DNA from: Planctomycetota bacterium
GTDB taxonomy: Bacteria; Planctomycetota; UBA1135; GCA-002686595
Direction: 5' to 3'
Length of the DNA: 8,526 nucleotides
Assembly: GCA_027623615.1 (NCBI GenBank)
Contig: JAQBVH010000093.1
Location: 1-8,526, forward strand
Shown: one piece after another, positions 5,659-8,526 of the stretch
Numbering within the stretch: position 1 is the first letter of the stretch
Layout: each line of letters starts with the position of its first letter
The notes under the pieces: generated by a model
What the model was told of the DNA's origin: nothing
The model's input: only the letters and a program-made list of their open reading frames with translations
Databases searched by the model: none
Made by a program: the position numbers and the translations under genes

Positions 5659-6569
5659 GGGGCGCTGGTCCGCTGCACGGGCTGCTTGACGGTCAGGCGG
5701 GAGGCGATGTGACCGATCTCGTAGAGCACGACGATCGGCCCGGCCATCATCATCTGCGTGAACGGATCCGGCGGCGTGATCAACGCGCCCAGGACGAGCG
5801 ACCCGACGATCATGTGCGGCCGGTACTTGCCAAAGTCCTTCGGGTTGACGAGGCCGAGCCGCGCCAGGGCGAGCATCACGATCGGCAACTGGAAGATCAC
5901 ACCCAGGGCCAGGGTCAGGGCCACCAGGAAGGTCCAGTAGTTGTCGACGCTCTCGTACCACTGGATCGACTCGAGGGTCTGCAGCGCGAGGAAGTAGAGG
6001 GCGTTGGGGATCAGCACGAAGTAGCCGAAGAGCACGCCGCTGAAGAACAGCCCGATGCTCACTGGGAAGTACCTGTGCACGACGAACTTCTCGTGCTTGT
6101 AGAGCCCCGCAGCGACGAAGGCCCACATCTGCCAGAGCAGGATTGGCCCTCCGAAGAAGAGCGAGAAGTAGAAGCACAGCTTGAGCTGATAGAAGAAGCC
6201 CATCGCCGCCGCGTCGCCCTTCATGCGCGCGGGCACGGCCAGGTCGTCACGCAGGACCTTGGTCTTGGGGTACCCCGCCTCGTCGTACCACTCCTTCCAC
6301 TCGTCCTCGAGGGCGCCGTCTTCGTTGATGGCCTTCTCGGCGCGGATGACGAGCTCGGCGTTCAGATCCCTGACCGCGGTCTGGTACGGCTGCTGGACCC
6401 ACCCGTCGAGCGTCTTGACGAAGGTCCAGCAGACCGCAAACGAGATCCCGATCGCGAGCACCGACCGGATCAACCGCGACCGGAGCTCGTCGAGGTGCTC
6501 CCCGAGGGTCATGCGCGACGCCTCGACCTCATCGGGCTTGTCCGGCTGCTTGGGCTTCACTTCCGCCAT
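5655..6569 (-). CDS. tatC: Sec-independent (Tat) protein translocase subunit TatC
   Basis: TatC is the six-helix receptor of the twin-arginine translocase, which moves folded proteins across the inner membrane. With the start at 6569 it has 304 residues. Conserved landmarks are EHLDELRSRL (24-33) before helix 1, FFYQLKLCFYFSLFFGGPIL (125-144), WAFVAAGLYKHEKFVV (149-164), GYFVLIPNALYFL (182-194), YWTFLVALTLALGVIFQLPI (211-230) and the TPPDPFTQ motif (265-272). The segment between helices 1 and 2 is about 74 residues, against about 32 in E. coli, so the first periplasmic loop carries roughly 40 extra, highly charged residues (LVIRAEKAINEDGALEDEWK region, 73-92). An in-frame ATG at 6605 would add 12 non-conserved residues; 6569 is preferred because GGGGA lies about 10 bases upstream. 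No tatA/tatB is adjacent. Its stop overlaps the cinA start by 4 bases. Confidence 0.95.
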   Translation of the reverse strand: MAEVKPKQPDKPDEVEASRMTLGEHLDELRSRLIRSVLAIGISFAVCWTFVKTLDGWVQQPYQTAVRDLNAELVIRAEKAINEDGALEDEWKEWYDEAGYPKTKVLRDDLAVPARMKGDAAAMGFFYQLKLCFYFSLFFGGPILLWQMWAFVAAGLYKHEKFVVHRYFPVSIGLFFSGVLFGYFVLIPNALYFLALQTLESIQWYESVDNYWTFLVALTLALGVIFQLPIVMLALARLGLVNPKDFGKYRPHMIVGSLVLGALITPPDPFTQMMMAGPIVVLYEIGHIASRLTVKQPVQRTSAP

Positions 6570-6790
6570 GCAGGCATGATCCCCACCCACGCAGGATTCG
6601 TCCATCGGAGGCTGGGGAACTCCAACCGATCTGCGTCACCGCGCACCACCCCAGCGAGGTCTGCAACGCGCCGACCCGCGAGGTGGTCACGAGCTGGGCC
6701 TTGGGCGGGGGAAGCGGGAGACTGTGGCTCAACCCAGCTTGGGTTTCGGGGGATGTCGGCGTGATCTGAGTGATCATCCTTCCTGGAACC

Positions 6791-6916
6791 GACCCAAAGG
6801 GAAGAGATGGTCCGGGCAGTTGAGACGGTTCGGCGCTGCCGACGCACCGGGGGCGAGGCCTTAAACGGCGAGCACAGGGGGAGCGAACGGCTACGGCGAG
6901 GTTGGACGCGCAGGCG
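6791..6916 (+). repeat. Left arm of a long imperfect inverted repeat
   Basis: This stretch of about 126 bases matches the reverse complement of 7005-7132 along nearly its whole length, with about 80% identity by hand alignment over the outer 70 bases. Best blocks are GACCCAA (6791-6797), GGGAAGAGA, CGGGCAGT, CCGACGC, GGGCGAGGCCTTAAACGGCG (6851-6870; one change in the other copy), GAGCGAACGG (6881-6890, exact) and CGGCGAGGTTG (6894-6904, exact). Differences are mostly single-base changes, as expected of two diverged copies rather than chance. Confidence 0.85.
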
Positions 6917-6964
6917 AGTCGACGTCGCGAGCAGAGCAGCAGGTACGTTCACCTCACTTGAGCT

Positions 6965-7033
6965 TTCAACCTCGCCTGCGCGTTCGACCCCTGCGCGTTC
7001 ACCCCGCCTGCGTGTTCAACCTCGCCGAAACCG
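6965..7033 (+). repeat. Degenerate tandem repeat, 15-18-base units
   Basis: Four successive units start with TTC: TTCAACCTCGCCTGCGCG (6965-6982), TTCGACCCCTGCGCG (6983-6997), TTCACCCCGCCTGCGTG (6998-7014) and TTCAACCTCGCCGAAACCG (7015-7033). A further weak copy may begin at TTCACCTCACTTGAG near 6948. The reverse complement of the unit also appears once in the left arm (6895-6915). The last unit is shared with the right inverted-repeat arm, so unit number probably varies at the inner end of the element. Confidence 0.75.
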
Positions 7034-7132
7034 TTCGCTCCTCCCGTTATTCGCCGTTTAGGGCCTCGCCCCCCGGCGCGTCGGTCCCTCCTAGCCGCCC
7101 CGACTGCCCGCACCGTCTCTTCCCCTTGGGTC
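7005..7132 (-). repeat. Right arm of the long imperfect inverted repeat
   Basis: This is the opposed copy of 6791-6916. Anchors on the plus strand are CAACCTCGCCG (7017-7027), CCGTTCGCTC (7031-7040), TCGCCGTTTAGGGCCTCGCC (7051-7070) and TTGGGTC (7126-7132). The spacer between arms is about 88 bases and contains tandem units. As RNA or single-stranded DNA the whole 340-base element could fold into one long interrupted hairpin. No transposase gene, target duplication or coding frame is evident. Confidence 0.85.
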
Positions 7133-7170
7133 CGCTGCGACATCGCCCGAAACCCCTCCGACAAAGAAGA

Positions 7171-7196
7171 ACGCCGGGCCCCGCAGGGCCCGGCGT
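7171..7196 (-). terminator. Rho-independent terminator of the coiled-coil protein gene
   Basis: ACGCCGGGCCC (7171-7181) and GGGCCCGGCGT (7186-7196) form a perfect 11-bp stem with a 4-base loop. Read on the minus strand it is followed by TTCTTCTTTGT, a proper T-rich tail. It lies about 42 bases beyond the stop codon at 7238. Confidence 0.9.
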
Positions 7197-7209
7197 GTGT
7201 GCCAGGACT

Positions 7210-7254
7210 GGTTCTTCGAGCGCCAGGCGCTCTGCGCCTAGCGCTTGAAGAACC
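7210..7254 (-). other. Hairpin straddling the stop codon of the coiled-coil protein gene
   Basis: GGTTCTTC (7210-7217) pairs with GAAGAACC (7247-7254), AGCGC (7219-7223) with GCGCT (7241-7245), and AGGCGC (7225-7230) with GCGCCT (7234-7239), around a 3-base loop. There is one mismatch, and one pair is a G-U wobble in the minus-strand RNA. The last codons and the TAG lie inside the stem. It could protect the 3' end or influence termination of translation. Confidence 0.7.
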
Positions 7255-8494
7255 GTTGGAACTGCGTGATCGAGACGATCGAGCAGCCCTGGGCTTGAGC
7301 GTTCTTGTAGACGCCGAGCTCTGAGGGCTGGCGCGGCTCCTCGAGGGGGTCGCCGTTTTCGTCCGTGTACATCGGCTGGCCCACGATTAGGTAGTTCGTG
7401 GTCAGGTCGAGTTCCTTCTGGACGGTGATGCCGATCTCGGCGAGCAGCAGGGCGATCTCGGCCTCGTTGTAGGTGCCACCGAAGCGACCGGCGAGGACCG
7501 CATTGCGGGTGCCTTCGGGGTCGTAGATCGGGTTGAAGCACTGATCACCGGTGACGACCGGGTCGTACTGGTCCTTGACGTCGTAGATGCGAACCTCGGA
7601 GGTCTTCTCCGTCACGCGCAGGACCTCGGCCATCGCCTTGAGGGCGGAACCCTTCGGGTTCGGGTGACCGGTCATGACCTCGAAGCGCATGCCCTCGGTG
7701 ACCTTGTGGATCGTGCCCCGGTTGATCCATGCCGTGCCCAGCTCCTTGGAGGTGGCCAGGATCTCGGCGTCGGAGGTCTCAGCGCGCTGGGTGAAGTCTT
7801 CCACCGCGTTGCTGAGGTTGGTCATGCGGTCAGTTGCAATCTGGCGCTCCTCGGCGAGTTGGACCACGAGCGCGTCGTTCTCGGCCTTGGCCTGGTTGAG
7901 CTGAGTGCTCAAGGAGTTGCGCTCGGCGGTCCGATCCCCGAGATCGGATTTCAGGGTCGCGACCTCGGCCTTGAGCGAGGATTCCGAGTCTTTGAGGATG
8001 ACGATCTCCTTCTCCTTAACTGTGGTCAGAGTAGCCAGCGCCTGCTTCGCGGCGTCAGTGCGCTTCTCTTCGGCGTCGCCGTGGCCGTCGATCGTTTTCT
8101 GCCGCGAGGCCGCCAGGTTGTTGGCGTCGCGCAGCTTCTCGATCGAGGGCTCGATCGCATCCTGGAAGGCAACCACGCTCGGGTCGAGACCCATGCCGGT
8201 CACGAGGGTGCCCACGCCCGCCTTCGCCAACGCGATGTCCGAGGTCGAGCCGGTGGCGGCGCGATCGCGATAGCCAACGACCACGCTGAGTTCGCGGAAG
8301 TCCTTGACCGCCAGGTCACGGGCGATGTTGGCCGCCGTGAGGTCACTCGACATCGCGTCCCGGGCCTCCTTGGCCTTCTGTGCCTCCTGGTTGGCGACAT
8401 AGCCAAAGGCGACTGCGACGAAGAAAAGGACGATGACGACGATCATCCAGACAGCGCCGATGCGGGCGACACCACGGTTGGAGAGCTGCTTCAT
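7238..8494 (-). CDS. Membrane-anchored coiled-coil protein with a C-terminal BRCT-like domain
   Basis: This 418-residue protein has four parts. Residues 1-12 are basic, followed by one hydrophobic helix (13-33). By the positive-inside rule this gives N-in, C-out topology, so most of the protein would be periplasmic. Residues 36-70 and about 118-252 are long, charged, proline-free helices rich in Ala, Glu, Lys and Gln (for example SSLKAEVATLKSDLGDRTAE), typical of coiled coil. Residues 255-325 look like a small beta domain: RGTIHKVTEGMRFEVMTG, TSEVRIYDV and VVTGDQCFNPIYDPEGT. Residues 331-416 fit the BRCT pattern: AVLAGRFGG, AEIALLLAEIGITVQKELDL, TTNYLIVGQ, then YKNAQAQGCSIVSITQFQRF, as in the C-terminus of bacterial DNA ligase LigA. 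The role is unknown; envelope scaffold is inference. ATG 8494 has AGGA 8 bases upstream. A+T content is a little higher than in its neighbours. A strong terminator follows. Confidence 0.8.
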   Translation of the reverse strand: MKQLSNRGVARIGAVWMIVVIVLFFVAVAFGYVANQEAQKAKEARDAMSSDLTAANIARDLAVKDFRELSVVVGYRDRAATGSTSDIALAKAGVGTLVTGMGLDPSVVAFQDAIEPSIEKLRDANNLAASRQKTIDGHGDAEEKRTDAAKQALATLTTVKEKEIVILKDSESSLKAEVATLKSDLGDRTAERNSLSTQLNQAKAENDALVVQLAEERQIATDRMTNLSNAVEDFTQRAETSDAEILATSKELGTAWINRGTIHKVTEGMRFEVMTGHPNPKGSALKAMAEVLRVTEKTSEVRIYDVKDQYDPVVTGDQCFNPIYDPEGTRNAVLAGRFGGTYNEAEIALLLAEIGITVQKELDLTTNYLIVGQPMYTDENGDPLEEPRQPSELGVYKNAQAQGCSIVSITQFQRFFKR

Positions 8495-8526
8495 GCGGTC
8501 GATCCTGGTCGAGGGGACGCGGACGG

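Larger units (their letters stand above)
6570..7237. other. Gene-free stretch of about 670 bases upstream of tatC
   Basis: I see no credible gene here. Short open frames on both strands are arginine- and proline-rich and lie inside the repeats. The part next to tatC (6570-6790) must hold the tatC promoter, but I find no convincing -35/-10 pair. It contains two small dyads, AACCCA-GCT-TGGGTT (6731-6745) and TGATC-TGAGT-GATCA (6762-6776), either of which could be an operator or chance. The middle (6791-7132) is a large inverted repeat with tandem units between the arms. The right end (7171-7237) holds the terminator of the minus-strand coiled-coil gene and part of a hairpin over its stop codon. 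Confidence 0.7.

Noticed and set aside
5659..6177. Open frame continuing upstream of cinA, giving a possible 595-residue protein
   Set aside because: This part lies out of frame within tatC, which is plainly real there. CinA similarity begins only after the GTG at 5658, and the total length from that GTG matches the family.
6529..6777. Small minus-strand ORF upstream of tatC, with GGAAGG directly before its ATG
   Set aside because: The Shine-Dalgarno-like run touches the ATG with no spacing, the product has no protein-like pattern, and its end overlaps tatC in another frame.
6950..7033. CRISPR-like array
   Set aside because: The units are 15-18 bases, degenerate and directly adjacent, with no spacers and no cas genes.
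6791..7132. Integron attC site
   Set aside because: The arms are far too long, the pairing runs nearly continuously, and I find no RYYYAAC/GTTRRRY core pair at the ends.
6807..7164. Several short arginine-rich ORFs on both strands
   Set aside because: They all fall inside the inverted repeat, and their similarity to each other is explained by the duplicated DNA. None has a ribosome binding site or plausible protein character.

Overview
The window reads as ordinary chromosomal DNA from a GC-rich bacterium. Coding regions look close to 70% G+C by eye, with G/C-rich third codon positions; the last gene is somewhat lower. Gram-negative features are present: a Tat translocase subunit, a signal-peptide protein and several envelope proteins. 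A planctomycete-like or related lineage is my best guess. It rests mainly on the architecture of the last gene (membrane anchor, coiled coil, small beta domain, BRCT-like end), which I associate from memory with that phylum. This is inference, not proof.

Layout from left to right. (1) Plus-strand glycine-cleavage block, bases 1-2015: the 3' part of gcvT, then gcvH, then a lipoyl/octanoyl-transferase of the LipM/LplA superfamily. GcvH needs lipoate on its lysine, so the third gene probably loads the product of the second. No P-protein gene follows. (2) Bases 2014-2089: back-to-back hairpins between converging genes. (3) Minus-strand pair of unknown function: a signal-peptide protein (3540-2836) and then a two-helix membrane protein (2760-2092). 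(4) Plus-strand four-helix membrane protein with histidines at helix ends (3658-4197), divergent from the pair. (5) A strong hairpin at 4208-4247, then tRNA-Gln(UUG) on the minus strand (4328-4254) with its own recognisable sigma70-type promoter. (6) Minus-strand tatC-cinA pair with a GTGA stop/start overlap; TatC carries an unusually long first periplasmic loop. (7) A gene-free stretch of about 670 bases (6570-7237). It holds a large imperfect inverted repeat (arms near 6791-6916 and 7005-7132), degenerate 15-18-base tandem units between the arms, and the terminator of the next gene. (8) Minus-strand membrane-anchored coiled-coil protein ending in a BRCT-like domain (8494-7238), with a hairpin over its stop codon followed by a classic terminator.

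Nothing in the window is a defence island, phage, CRISPR array or clear transposon. The items most worth a second look are the BRCT-like domain on a probably periplasmic coiled-coil protein and the long inverted repeat, which looks like two opposed copies of a dispersed element.
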